From Bradyrhizobium guangzhouense (GTDB taxonomy: Bacteria; Pseudomonadota; Alphaproteobacteria; Rhizobiales; Xanthobacteraceae): 64,000 bases of DNA. The notes beneath the pieces were generated by a model that ran no database searches, was not told where the DNA came from, and was given only the letters and a program-made list of their open reading frames with translations. Shown here one piece after another: positions 41,146 through 52,114 of the stretch (the first letter of the stretch is position 1; every line of letters starts with the position of its first letter). The stretch lies in NCBI RefSeq assembly GCF_004114955.1, contig NZ_CP030053.1:5394001-5458000 (forward strand), given 5' to 3'. The position numbers and the translations under genes were made by a program.

Positions 41146-42678
41146 TCAGGCGAGCGGCACTGCGACGAACCGGGTCGCCTCCGCATTCTTCACCTGCAAC
41201 AGCACGCTGTTCTTGCCGGACGATTTGGCCTGTGCCAGCTCGGAGCGGACCTCACCGACGTTGGAAACAGCCTTGCCGCCGACATTGAGGATGACGTCGC
41301 CGGTCTGAATGCCGCGCTGCGCTGCCGGTCCCTGCGGATCGACCTCGGTGACCACGACGCCCTTCTGGCCGGCACCCTGGACTTCACCTGCCGGTGCGAG
41401 GCCGAGGCCAAGGCGCGGCGTACCGGGGGTCTGCTCCGTCTTGCCGTCGTCAGCGTTGGCCTGGTGCTCGTTCGGCAGCTCGCCGAGAGCGAGCGTCACC
41501 GTCTTGCTGTCGCCCTTGTGGACGACGTCGAGCTTCACGGACGTACCCGGCGCCAGCCCCGCGATGGTGCGGGCGAGATCGCGGGAGTCCTTGATCGCGG
41601 TCCCATTGACCGCGGTGATGACGTCGCCCGCCTCGATGCCGGCCTTTGCCGCCGGGCTGCCATCCTGCGGATTGTCGACGATCGCGCCGCGTGCCGCCTT
41701 CAAGCCGAGGCTGTCGGCGATCTCCGCGGTCACCGGCTGCACCTGCACACCGAGCCAGCCGCGCGTGACGGCACCCTTGTCCTTGAGCTGCGCGACGACG
41801 AGCTTTGCGGTCGAGGCGGGAATGTCGAAGCCGATGCCGACCGATCCGCCGGAGGGCGAGTAGATCGCGGTATTCACGCCAATCACGTTGCCGTTCGTGT
41901 CGAAGGCCGGACCGCCGGAATTGCCCTTGTTGATCGGGGCATCGATCTGGATGAAGTCGTCATAGGGGCCGTTGCCGATATCGCGGCCGCTGGCCGAGAC
42001 GATGCCGGCCGTCACGGTGCCGCCAAGGCCGAACGGATTGCCGACCGCGACCACCCAGTCGCCGATCCGCGGCTTCTGGTCGGAGAATTTCACGAACGGA
42101 AAGTCCTTCTTGCCGTCGACCTTGATGAGCGCGAGATCGGTCTTCGGATCGGTGCCGACCACCTTCGCGGTGTAGATCGTACCGTCGTCCATCGTCACCT
42201 GCACGGACTCGGCATGGTCGACGACATGGTTGTTGGTGACGGCATAGCCGTCAGCCGAAATGAAGAAGCCGGAGCCCTCGCCGGTGATCACCTGGTGGCG
42301 CTGGCGCTGCATACCGTTCATGCCGCCCGGGAAGCGGAAACCGAACTGCCGGAACTGGTCGAGCGGGGAATCTTCGTCCTGATCCATCCGGTTCTGTTGC
42401 AGCATCGCATTCTTGTCGTTGTCCTGGTCGATTTTCACCCGCACCGATATGACGGCGGGCTTGACCTTGCTGACAAGGTCGGCAAAGCCCGAGGGCGTTG
42501 CGGCGGTCTCGGTGGCGTGCGCTGGCGAGATCAGGGGGCTCACGCCAAAGGACGTGGAAACGGGAGAAGCGACCAACGCGGCTACGCCCAGCGCGGCCAC
42601 GGTGCCGAGCAGAGCAAGCCGGCGCGGCTTCAGAATTCTGCGGGTTTTGGTAGTGTCGGAATTGTCGCGATCGATCAT
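41146..42678 (-). CDS. degP: HtrA/DegP-family periplasmic serine protease
   Basis: 510 residues; the ATG at 42678 follows GGAGAA. N-terminal basic stretch and a membrane anchor or signal (residues ~20-55), trypsin-like domain with triad H151 (NNHVVDHAE), D181 (TDLALIKVD) and S254 (GNSGGPAF), then two PDZ domains (~275-375: RGWLGVQVQPV, and ~410-505: GVVVTEVDPQGPAAQRGIQT). It degrades or refolds damaged envelope proteins. An 11-bp inverted repeat lies directly upstream, its last two bases being the first of the ribosome site. Divergent from the universal stress protein gene. Confidence 0.93.
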   Translation of the reverse strand: MIDRDNSDTTKTRRILKPRRLALLGTVAALGVAALVASPVSTSFGVSPLISPAHATETAATPSGFADLVSKVKPAVISVRVKIDQDNDKNAMLQQNRMDQDEDSPLDQFRQFGFRFPGGMNGMQRQRHQVITGEGSGFFISADGYAVTNNHVVDHAESVQVTMDDGTIYTAKVVGTDPKTDLALIKVDGKKDFPFVKFSDQKPRIGDWVVAVGNPFGLGGTVTAGIVSASGRDIGNGPYDDFIQIDAPINKGNSGGPAFDTNGNVIGVNTAIYSPSGGSVGIGFDIPASTAKLVVAQLKDKGAVTRGWLGVQVQPVTAEIADSLGLKAARGAIVDNPQDGSPAAKAGIEAGDVITAVNGTAIKDSRDLARTIAGLAPGTSVKLDVVHKGDSKTVTLALGELPNEHQANADDGKTEQTPGTPRLGLGLAPAGEVQGAGQKGVVVTEVDPQGPAAQRGIQTGDVILNVGGKAVSNVGEVRSELAQAKSSGKNSVLLQVKNAEATRFVAVPLA

Positions 42679-42688
42679 GTCCAATTCT

Positions 42689-42722
42689 CCATGTTGGGTA
42701 AATCCCCTTGCACCCAACATGG
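42689..42722 (-). promoter_or_regulatory. Inverted repeat / mRNA hairpin at the degP ribosome-binding site
   Basis: Perfect 11-bp arms CCATGTTGGGT and ACCCAACATGG separated by 12 nt. In the transcript the 3' arm ends in GG, which are the first bases of the GGAGAA ribosome site, 11 nt before the degP ATG. It could act as a translation-controlling hairpin or as a DNA operator; sequence alone does not decide. Confidence 0.6.
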
Positions 42723-42890
42723 CGATCGCCACCTTACGACGTCCCGTCCGCGCGATTAATTCTTGGCAAAGAAAGTGCGGCCGGCGGCCGCAGGGCAAAT
42801 TCCTCACCGCAGATTTGATGCAGCTCAACGCGGGCCTTTCGGGTGGTGAAAAACTGCAGCCATCGGATGATGTCCATCGGAGGGGCCGCC

Positions 42891-43724
42891 ATGTACAAAG
42901 ACATTCTCGTCCACATCCCGACCGAAAGGCCGATGCGCGCCGTCATTGATGGCTCGATCTCGCTCGCAGCCGGCCTCAATGCCCATGTCGATGCCGTCGC
43001 GGTCGGCTATGTCGCGAGCACCGCGGCCTATTTGATGGAAGGCGGCGCTGCCGTCGCGGCCGTGTTCGAGATGGAACGCGAGCGCGCGCTGGAACGGGCC
43101 GAAGCCGCGCTTGCAGTCTTCAGGAGCGAAGCGGGCAACGCCGATATCTCCTGCACCTGCCACCCGCTCGGCGCGATTCCGGTGGATGCAGCCAATTCGC
43201 TCGGCGAGATGGCGCGGCTGCACGACCTCAGCGTCGTGCTTCAACCGGATCCCGAGCAGGTGACGTTCGACAACGATGTCCCTCGCGAGATCCTGTTCCA
43301 GGCCGGCGGTCCCGTCCTGTTCCTGCCCTACACCTTCCGCGGGAGCTTCAAGGCAAAGCGGATCGGCATCTGCTGGGACGGCAGCCGCGTCGCGGCGCGT
43401 GCGCTTCGCGATGCAGCAACGTTCCTCGCCCGCGCCGAGGACATCGCGATCATTGCGATCAACGAGGCCGACACCGCCCCCGACGCCTCGGCCGGCAATC
43501 TGGCCAAGCATCTCGGACGGCGCGGCCTCTCGGCCCGCACGATCAGCCTGTCGGCCACGCGCGCCGATATCCAGCCGACCATCCTGTCACTGGCAGCCGA
43601 CGAAAACCTGGATCTGCTGGTGATGGGTGGCTATGGCCATTCCCGCTTGCAGGAGCGCTTTCTCGGCGGCGTCACGCGCGCCATGCTCGAAGCCATGACG
43701 ATCCCGACTCTGATGTCGCACTAG
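42891..43724 (+). CDS. Tandem universal stress protein (UspE-like)
   Basis: 277 residues; two Usp domains, ~1-145 (MYKDILVHIPTERPMRAVID) and ~150-277 (RIGICWDGSRVAARALRDAA). The second has the ATP-binding motif G-2x-G-9x-G (GGYGHSRLQERFLGGVT); the first lacks it. Cytoplasmic and typically induced by starvation, oxidative or energy stress. ATG 42891 follows CGGAGGGG. It neighbours degP and other stress genes, but no EcfG-type promoter was found in the 212-bp divergent gap. Confidence 0.9.
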   Translation: MYKDILVHIPTERPMRAVIDGSISLAAGLNAHVDAVAVGYVASTAAYLMEGGAAVAAVFEMERERALERAEAALAVFRSEAGNADISCTCHPLGAIPVDAANSLGEMARLHDLSVVLQPDPEQVTFDNDVPREILFQAGGPVLFLPYTFRGSFKAKRIGICWDGSRVAARALRDAATFLARAEDIAIIAINEADTAPDASAGNLAKHLGRRGLSARTISLSATRADIQPTILSLAADENLDLLVMGGYGHSRLQERFLGGVTRAMLEAMTIPTLMSH

Positions 43725-43745
43725 CAAAGGCGCAAGCGGCCGGCA

Positions 43746-43958
43746 TCACGCCGCAGCGGAAGTCTCCCATGCCGCGGCGGCGCTTTCGTCGTCTTCGCGT
43801 TGTGCATTGCACGCTTCAAAATGCGCCTTCAGCGCGATCTCGGCGAGATGCTCAAAATGTTCGGCCTGACCGAGCAGCTGCCAGTTCTGCAGCGGCCGAT
43901 AGGCGGCTTGCTGGCGACAGAGGGACGCCAACGCGCGGTAGCGACGTACGTTTTCCAT
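43746..43958 (-). CDS. Short helical protein of the ENVRRYR family
   Basis: 70 residues: MENVRRYRALASLCRQQAAY, RPLQNWQLLGQAEHFEHLAE, then an Ala/Glu-rich tail. ATG 43958 has GGGAGGG upstream. It is clearly paralogous to the gene at 57410 (ENVRRYRGIASLYRQTAAFR), sharing the ENVRRYR-x-x-ASL-x-RQ-x-AA-x-RP core. Function unknown; the conserved N-terminal Arg/Tyr cluster and His-containing second helix suggest nucleic-acid or protein binding, which is a guess. Confidence 0.75.
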   Translation of the reverse strand: MENVRRYRALASLCRQQAAYRPLQNWQLLGQAEHFEHLAEIALKAHFEACNAQREDDESAAAAWETSAAA

Positions 43959-44134
43959 GAGACCCTCCCTCGCATTTACACCGGGCTTATTGCCCTGATT
44001 TGCGTCAGGCCGATGGCGGTTGTGCAAAACATTTTCTGCGCGTACGGCCGGCTTAACCTTGGTTAACTCCAGAGAAATGTGCAGACGCACATTGGTTCCT
44101 ATCGGCAGACCCGAGTCTGGAAGTGATCATACTT

Positions 44135-46012
44135 TTAGGCGTAGCGGCGACGTTCGACGTTGATGCCGATCAAATCGAAATAATGTTCGATCGGTTCCGG
44201 CCGCCCGATGAGATAGCCCTGCATCTCCTCGCAAGCCTCGCCTTCCAGGAAGGCGCGCTGGGCGTCCGTCTCCACTCCCTCGGCGACGACAGGGATGTGC
44301 AGGGCATGTGCGAGGCTCAGCACCGCCCGGACGATCTCGGCCGATTGCGGCGTTGCCTCGAGGTTGGAAATGAAGCTCCGGTCGATCTTGATCTTGTCGA
44401 ACGGGAACGACTGCAGATAGGACAGCGAGGAGTACCCTGTGCCGAAATCGTCCATCGCGATCCGGATGCCGAGCGCCTTCAGCCGCCGCAGCAGATTGAG
44501 CGCGCGGGCAAAATCGCCGATCAGCACGCCCTCGGTGATCTCGACCTCGAGCCGTGTTGGCGAAAGTCCCGTCTCCAGCAGGATCTGGTGGATGGACCGT
44601 TCGAGATCGCCGGCCTGAAACTGGACCGGCGACAAATTGACCGCGACCTGCAACGGCCGCGGCCAGGAGGCCGCTTCCCGGCACGCCTCCCGCAGCACCC
44701 ATTCGCCGATCGCGATGATCAGCCCGTTCTCTTCCGCGAGCGGAATGAATTGATCCGGCGGCACGAAGCCGCGCGACGGATGGTTCCAGCGCAGCAGCGC
44801 CTCGAAGCCGATGATCTCGCCATCTATCCGCGCCTGCGGCTGGAAGTAGACCATGAGCTGGTTCTGCTCCACCGCCTGCCGCAGGTCGTGCTGAAGCAGC
44901 CTGCGGTCGCGCAGTTCCCGGTCCATCTCGGTTTCGAAGAAGCAGACCCTTCCCCGGCCTTCGCGCTTGGCGCGATAAAGGGCGGAATCGGCATTGGCAA
45001 GCAGCGTCGCTGCATCGACGCCGTCGTCCGGGTAGACGGCTATGCCGATGCTGAGGCCGACATGGGACAGAAAATCGTCGACCTCCAGCTCCTTGCCGAT
45101 CGCCTCGACCATGCGCTCGGCGAGTGAGAGCACGTCTTCGCGCCGGACATCGTCGGGCATCAGGATCATGAACTCGTCACCGCCGATGCGGGCGACAAAG
45201 GCGCCGTCAGCCTCGGCGAGAAGACGCTCGGCGGCGGCGCGCATCATCATGTCGCCGACGGGATGGCCGAACACGTCGTTGACATCCTTGAAGCGGTCGA
45301 GATCGAGGCTGAGGACCGCAAAGCTGGCCGACGCCTCCTGCGCGCGCTCCAGCCGCTCGGCCAGTATCGCGTTGAAAGCGCTGCGGTTCGGCAGATCCGT
45401 GAGCGCATCGTGGTGGGCCAGATGGCTGATCCGCGCCTCGTTGTTGATGCGTTCGGTGACGTCCTCGATCACCCCGATCAGATATTGCGGCGCGCCGTTC
45501 CCGTCGCGGACCAGCAGCTTGCGCGAATTGACCACGCGGTCGGGACCATCGACGCCGACTTCGAGCAGATGCCCTTCCAGGAACATCGGCGTGCCGCTAT
45601 CGACGACACGGCGATCCTGCTCGTTGACGATTCGAGCGATATCATCAGGGAAAATCTGCTCCGGAGTCTTGCCCAGCATCTCCTGGCGGGGCATGCCGTA
45701 ATACTCTTCGCCGGCGCGGTTGAGCAGGATGTAGCGCGAGTCCCGTGCATCCTTGGCGAACACCGCAATCGGGATGTTCTCGATGATGCTATCGAGAAAT
45801 TCGCGTGCCCGCGACAGGTCCTGCTCGGCGCGCTTGTGCGTCTGCTCGAGCTCCTCGATCATCAGCTTGATCGCACGATCGGTGCGTCGCCGATCGCGAT
45901 CGCTCTCGTCATAGGCCGCGCTGACCAGCTCGCCGAGCCTCGTCATGTCGACCTGCCCGGATTCGTCGGTCGATTGCCTGATCTGCCTTGCCAGAAGGCG
46001 ATGCATGGTCAC
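44135..46012 (-). CDS. PAS-GGDEF-EAL cyclic-di-GMP signalling protein
   Basis: 625 residues from GTG 46012, which overlaps the FIST gene stop (GTGA); ATG 46006 is also possible. An N-terminal helical region, PAS domain (~75-195, IIENIPIAVFAKDARDSRYI), then an intact GGDEF (IGGDEFMILMPDD) and an intact EAL domain (GFEALLRWNHP, DDFGTGYSSLSYLQSFPFDK). Both catalytic signatures are complete, so it may make and hydrolyse c-di-GMP, with PAS and the FIST partner setting the balance. Cytosolic; no membrane segment seen. Confidence 0.92.
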   Translation of the reverse strand: MTMHRLLARQIRQSTDESGQVDMTRLGELVSAAYDESDRDRRRTDRAIKLMIEELEQTHKRAEQDLSRAREFLDSIIENIPIAVFAKDARDSRYILLNRAGEEYYGMPRQEMLGKTPEQIFPDDIARIVNEQDRRVVDSGTPMFLEGHLLEVGVDGPDRVVNSRKLLVRDGNGAPQYLIGVIEDVTERINNEARISHLAHHDALTDLPNRSAFNAILAERLERAQEASASFAVLSLDLDRFKDVNDVFGHPVGDMMMRAAAERLLAEADGAFVARIGGDEFMILMPDDVRREDVLSLAERMVEAIGKELEVDDFLSHVGLSIGIAVYPDDGVDAATLLANADSALYRAKREGRGRVCFFETEMDRELRDRRLLQHDLRQAVEQNQLMVYFQPQARIDGEIIGFEALLRWNHPSRGFVPPDQFIPLAEENGLIIAIGEWVLREACREAASWPRPLQVAVNLSPVQFQAGDLERSIHQILLETGLSPTRLEVEITEGVLIGDFARALNLLRRLKALGIRIAMDDFGTGYSSLSYLQSFPFDKIKIDRSFISNLEATPQSAEIVRAVLSLAHALHIPVVAEGVETDAQRAFLEGEACEEMQGYLIGRPEPIEHYFDLIGINVERRRYA

Positions 46013-47160
46013 GGGGCCGCCTCCGCGATGACGGTGACGGTCATGGTCTGGTTGTGCAGCTCGCAGCGGCCGGTCGCCGCGGGTGGTGCGATCTCACCAT
46101 ACGAATAGAAGCCGATCCGGGTGACGTCGTCGCCGAGCTCGGCGGCAACCGCATCGAGCTCATCCTGCGTACGCTGCCCCATCACCTTGCGCCGGCCGGT
46201 GCAGCTCACCAGGATCGCGAGCTTGTCGCCCGCGACCTCATCTGCGAGAGCGTTGCGCGCCTGTCGGCCCGCCTCCCCTGCCCCCGCGGCAAGACTATCG
46301 AAATTGGCGCGCATCAGTTGCGCGGTGCATCCTTCCGGAATATCGGCCGCAAATGTCAGCGTGCCGGCATCGCGATCCACTGCGAAAACGGAGCGCACAA
46401 TCTGCCGCTCCGGCGCCGCCTCGTCGTGAATACGCAAGGGGAACGCAAGACCCGAACCCGGCATCGCCGCGGCCTCCTCGTCGCCGAGATAGCGGGTGTA
46501 GAGGTCGAGCGGCGGCTCGCCATCGAGCTCGACCACAACAGGGCCGGCCGACTTCGTCACCTTGCGCCGCGGGCCGAACACGTCCCACCCCCCGGCGCAG
46601 CCATGTGCGAAGCGGAAGGACGAGCCGTAGAAACCGATCGCAGCAATTTGGTTCGGCTGCGGCTCGCCGTCGGCCCCGACCAAGGTCTGCTCGAGCCTGG
46701 TGCCGTCGCCGGCGAGGCCACCTGTCACCAGCAAGTCGGGCCCGAGTATCTCGGTGATGCCCGCGATCAGTTCATTGCCGTTCACGTTCAATCCCTCGGA
46801 GAGAACGAACACACCGGCGAGATCCGGCGCCGCCAGCCGGCGGGCGAAACGCATGCCGCAAGTCCGCGACGTCTCGCGCGATTCGATCGTCTCGTTCACG
46901 ACCCGCAACTGTGTCCGGGCGAAATGCAGGGCGACGGCAACGATGACGTCGTCGGCGATGTCGTCGCCATGAATCTGGCCACCCGTGCTGCAACCGACGA
47001 TGTGGCTGTCGGGATAGAAGCCGCGCAGCTCGCGATAGCGCTCGCCCCCCGCCAACCCCTCACGGCTGCCGAAATAAAGGACGAGCTGAGGCGGCTCGCG
47101 CAGGGCACTCGCTCCGCGCCAGCCATGGGCAGCATTCCAGTGGCGATATTGAATCTGCAT
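46009..47160 (-). CDS. FIST-domain sensor protein
   Basis: 383 residues with FIST_N (~25-215: FYPDSHIVGCSTGGQIHGDD, LLVTGGLAGDG) and FIST_C (~225-360: YTRYLGDEEAAAMPGSGLAF, LAILVSCTGRRKVMGQRTQD). FIST domains are predicted to bind small ligands such as amino acids and are usually linked to signalling outputs. Here the output is the PAS-GGDEF-EAL protein whose start overlaps this stop by 4 bp, so the two form a sensor-effector pair. ATG 47160 begins the recognised N-terminus. Confidence 0.9.
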   Translation of the reverse strand: MQIQYRHWNAAHGWRGASALREPPQLVLYFGSREGLAGGERYRELRGFYPDSHIVGCSTGGQIHGDDIADDVIVAVALHFARTQLRVVNETIESRETSRTCGMRFARRLAAPDLAGVFVLSEGLNVNGNELIAGITEILGPDLLVTGGLAGDGTRLEQTLVGADGEPQPNQIAAIGFYGSSFRFAHGCAGGWDVFGPRRKVTKSAGPVVVELDGEPPLDLYTRYLGDEEAAAMPGSGLAFPLRIHDEAAPERQIVRSVFAVDRDAGTLTFAADIPEGCTAQLMRANFDSLAAGAGEAGRQARNALADEVAGDKLAILVSCTGRRKVMGQRTQDELDAVAAELGDDVTRIGFYSYGEIAPPAATGRCELHNQTMTVTVIAEAAP

Positions 47161-47338
47161 CCCACACTCTCTGCGGTCCTTGAACCACAGATTGTGAAGC
47201 AGCGCATTGCGTCGCCGTTAATCCGGCGACTGCTTTACCGCCGTTGGTTACCCCGGCATGAAAGCTGGTGCCGATTCGCGATCTATTCCCCGTAGGAGCC
47301 CGGAGAAACGCCGCGCGCACGCGCGACGCCTCCGTAAT

Positions 47339-48076
47339 CTACCGGAGGAGCATGCGTTCTGCGGTGCGCACCGGCGGCGCGGAACCGTCGTGCAATTTCC
47401 GAGCTGCGCCAGCCTCAGCAGCGCTTCTGATGGCCGCGATGTTGGCGGCATAGTCGGCGCTGCTGTTCCCTCGGAACACGGCGGAACCCGCCACCAGCGT
47501 ATCGGCGCCCGCCGCTGCGACCGCAGCAGCATTGTCGCGCGTGATACCGCCATCGACCTCGAGCCGGATCGGCCGTTCGCCGATCATGCTGCGGATGCGT
47601 GCGATCTTCTCGAGCTGGGAGGCGAGGAATGATTGGCCGCCGAAGCCCGGGTTGACCGTCATCACCAGCACCAGATCAACACGATCGAGCACGTATTCGA
47701 GCGCGCTCTCTGATGTCGACGGGCACAGGCTGACGCCGGCTTTCTTGCCGAGGGCGCGGATCGCCTGGAGCGAACGGTCGAGATGCGGACCGGCTTCTGC
47801 ATGAATGGTAATGACGTCGGCGCCCGCCTTCGCGAACGCCTCGAGATAGGGATCGACAGGCGCGATCATCAAATGCACGTCGAAGATCTTCTTCGTCGCG
47901 GGCCTGATCGCCTTGACGATATCAGCGCCGAAACTGATGTTCGGGACGAAGTGGCCGTCCATGATGTCGCAATGGATCCAGTCGGCGCCCGCAGCGTCGA
48001 TTGCCGCGATCTCCTCACCGAGGCGGGCGAAATCCGCTGCCAGGATCGACGGCGCGATGATGATCTCCCCGGTCAT
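47339..48076 (-). CDS. cbbE: Ribulose-phosphate 3-epimerase, cbb-operon copy
   Basis: 245 residues. Interconverts xylulose 5-phosphate and ribulose 5-phosphate, refilling the RuBP pool in the Calvin cycle. TIM barrel with metal ligands in [43 protein letters not shown] and the phosphate loop [12 protein letters not shown]. Start ATG 48076 overlaps the cbbX stop by 4 bp (ATGA). Last gene of the cbb operon; the C-terminal ~25 residues after RSAAEAGAA are not part of the usual fold. Confidence 0.92.
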   Translation of the reverse strand: MTGEIIIAPSILAADFARLGEEIAAIDAAGADWIHCDIMDGHFVPNISFGADIVKAIRPATKKIFDVHLMIAPVDPYLEAFAKAGADVITIHAEAGPHLDRSLQAIRALGKKAGVSLCPSTSESALEYVLDRVDLVLVMTVNPGFGGQSFLASQLEKIARIRSMIGERPIRLEVDGGITRDNAAAVAAAGADTLVAGSAVFRGNSSADYAANIAAIRSAAEAGAARKLHDGSAPPVRTAERMLLR

Positions 48077-49005
48077 GGCTTTGCATCCCGCGCATCCGCC
48101 CCGCCGCTGAAGACGCGGCTCGCCAGGACGTCGATGGGATCGATGGTTTCGAGATCGGCAACGTCGAGCATGCGGTCGAGATCGGACACAAGCCGATCGG
48201 CCTGCCGCAGGCGGATGCGGTCGACCGCGTTGCGGATCGAGCGCGCGTTGGAGAAGAACGGCTGGGTCCGCCGCAGCGCAATGTATCTCTCGAACGCCTC
48301 GCGTGCCGCCGCCGAGAAGCGATAGCCGCGCTCCTTCAGCATCAACTCTGCGATGACCAGCAGCTCGGCTTCGGCATAATCGGGAAATTCGATGTGATGG
48401 GCGATGCGCGAGCGGAAGCCGGGATTGGAAGCGAAGAAGCTCGTCATGCGCTCGCCATAGCCGGCCAGGATCACCACGAGGTCCTCGCGCTGGTTCTCCA
48501 TCACCTGGAGCAGGATCTCGATCGATTCCTGACCATAGTCGCGCTCGTTGTCCGGGCGGTGCAGATAATAGGCCTCGTCGATGAACAGCACGCCGCCCAT
48601 CGCCTTCTTCAGGATCTCCTTGGTCTTCGGCGCGGTGTGGCCGATATATTGCCCGACCAGATCGTCGCGCGTCACCGAGATCACCTGCCCGCGCCGCACG
48701 AAGCCGAGACCGTGCAGGATTTTTGCCATGCGCAGCGCCACCGTGGTCTTGCCGGTTCCGGGATTGCCGGTGAACGACATGTGCAGCGTCGGCGGCGCGG
48801 CTGCCAGACCCGCACGCTGGCGGATACGCTCGATCAGCAGGAGCGAGGCGATCTGGCGCACGCGGCTCTTGACCGGCTTGAGCCCGATCAGCTCCTGCTC
48901 GAGCTGTTGCAGCGTCTCGGTGATCCCGGCCGCTTCGGCTTCCTTGCGAAGATCGAAGCTGGTCTCGGCCGGCTCGGTGGTCGTTGCGTTGGGCATGTCG
49001 AGCAT
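48073..49005 (-). CDS. cbbX: CbbX, red-type RuBisCO activase (AAA+ ATPase)
   Basis: 310 residues from ATG 49005 (GAGGTGACG upstream). Removes inhibitory sugar phosphates from red-type form I RuBisCO by pulling on the large-subunit C-terminus. AAA+ motifs: Walker [19 protein letters not shown], pore-loop region near [16 protein letters not shown], Walker [13 protein letters not shown], and sensor residues in [16 protein letters not shown]. It follows cbbS after a 97-bp gap holding a strong hairpin, and overlaps cbbE by 4 bp. Confidence 0.95.
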   Translation of the reverse strand: MLDMPNATTTEPAETSFDLRKEAEAAGITETLQQLEQELIGLKPVKSRVRQIASLLLIERIRQRAGLAAAPPTLHMSFTGNPGTGKTTVALRMAKILHGLGFVRRGQVISVTRDDLVGQYIGHTAPKTKEILKKAMGGVLFIDEAYYLHRPDNERDYGQESIEILLQVMENQREDLVVILAGYGERMTSFFASNPGFRSRIAHHIEFPDYAEAELLVIAELMLKERGYRFSAAAREAFERYIALRRTQPFFSNARSIRNAVDRIRLRQADRLVSDLDRMLDVADLETIDPIDVLASRVFSGGADARDAKP

Positions 49006-49024
49006 CGTCACCTCGAAGAAAGAA

Positions 49025-49052
49025 GCTTCGCCGCGGGGGGCAGCGGCGAAGC
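49025..49052 (-). terminator. Intercistronic hairpin between cbbS and cbbX
   Basis: Perfect 10-bp stem GCTTCGCCGC/GCGGCGAAGC with an 8-nt loop, followed on the minus strand by TTCTTTCTTC. It looks like a leaky terminator or mRNA-stabilising hairpin after cbbLS, which would lower cbbX-cbbE expression relative to RuBisCO. Confidence 0.55.
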
Positions 49053-49102
49053 AGTGATCCGCCAAGGAAACGGAGCAGGGAGGCTCCGCGCGGAAAGGAT
49101 GA

Positions 49103-49510
49103 TCAGGTCGATGCGTGCGCGGCCGGCTTGCGCACGGTGGTGTAGCGAATCGCACGGCCACCGACCTCCTGCCGCACCAGCTCGAACTCGGCCTCCTGCT
49201 TCGGCCGGTTGACGATGAACGAGATCCGCACCGATTCCCAACCGTGGCTGGAATCGAAACCGCTGATACGGATGTACCGGTCGCCATAAACGCGCCGGCA
49301 TTCGGCGAGCTCCATCATCACGCCGGCGGCGTCCTGCAGATCGAACATCGGCAGGCCCCACATCTCCCAATAGGTGCTGCGGGGATGCGGATCGTCGGTG
49401 AACTCGATGTTCACCGCCCAGCCGTTGGCGAGGCAGTATTGAACCTGCTTATAGATCTGGTCGTCGGTCAGATCGGGCAGGAACGAGAAGCAGCCCTGGG
49501 TCAGTTTCAT
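49103..49510 (-). CDS. cbbS: RuBisCO small subunit, red-type form I
   Basis: 135 residues: [60 protein letters not shown], then the C-terminal extension ([20 protein letters not shown]) that distinguishes red-type IC/ID small subunits and forms the beta-hairpin lining the central channel. Starts 12 bp after the cbbL stop. Confidence 0.96.
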   Translation of the reverse strand: MKLTQGCFSFLPDLTDDQIYKQVQYCLANGWAVNIEFTDDPHPRSTYWEMWGLPMFDLQDAAGVMMELAECRRVYGDRYIRISGFDSSHGWESVRISFIVNRPKQEAEFELVRQEVGGRAIRYTTVRKPAAHAST

Positions 49511-49522
49511 TGTGAGAACTCC

Positions 49523-52100
<2,578 letters not shown>

Positions 52101-52114
52101 GGGACTTCCTCCTG

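Noticed and set aside
44075..44099. GGAAC at 44095-44099 (minus) as an EcfG promoter for the gene at 43746-43958
   Set aside because: At 16- or 17-bp spacing the -10 reads ATTT or TTTC, without GTT, and the distance to the start codon is over 110 bp.
47161..47338. Possible short gene between cbbE and the FIST gene
   Set aside because: No frame with a ribosome site and sensible codon use; only short shadow frames. Nothing recognisable lies in this 178-bp gap.
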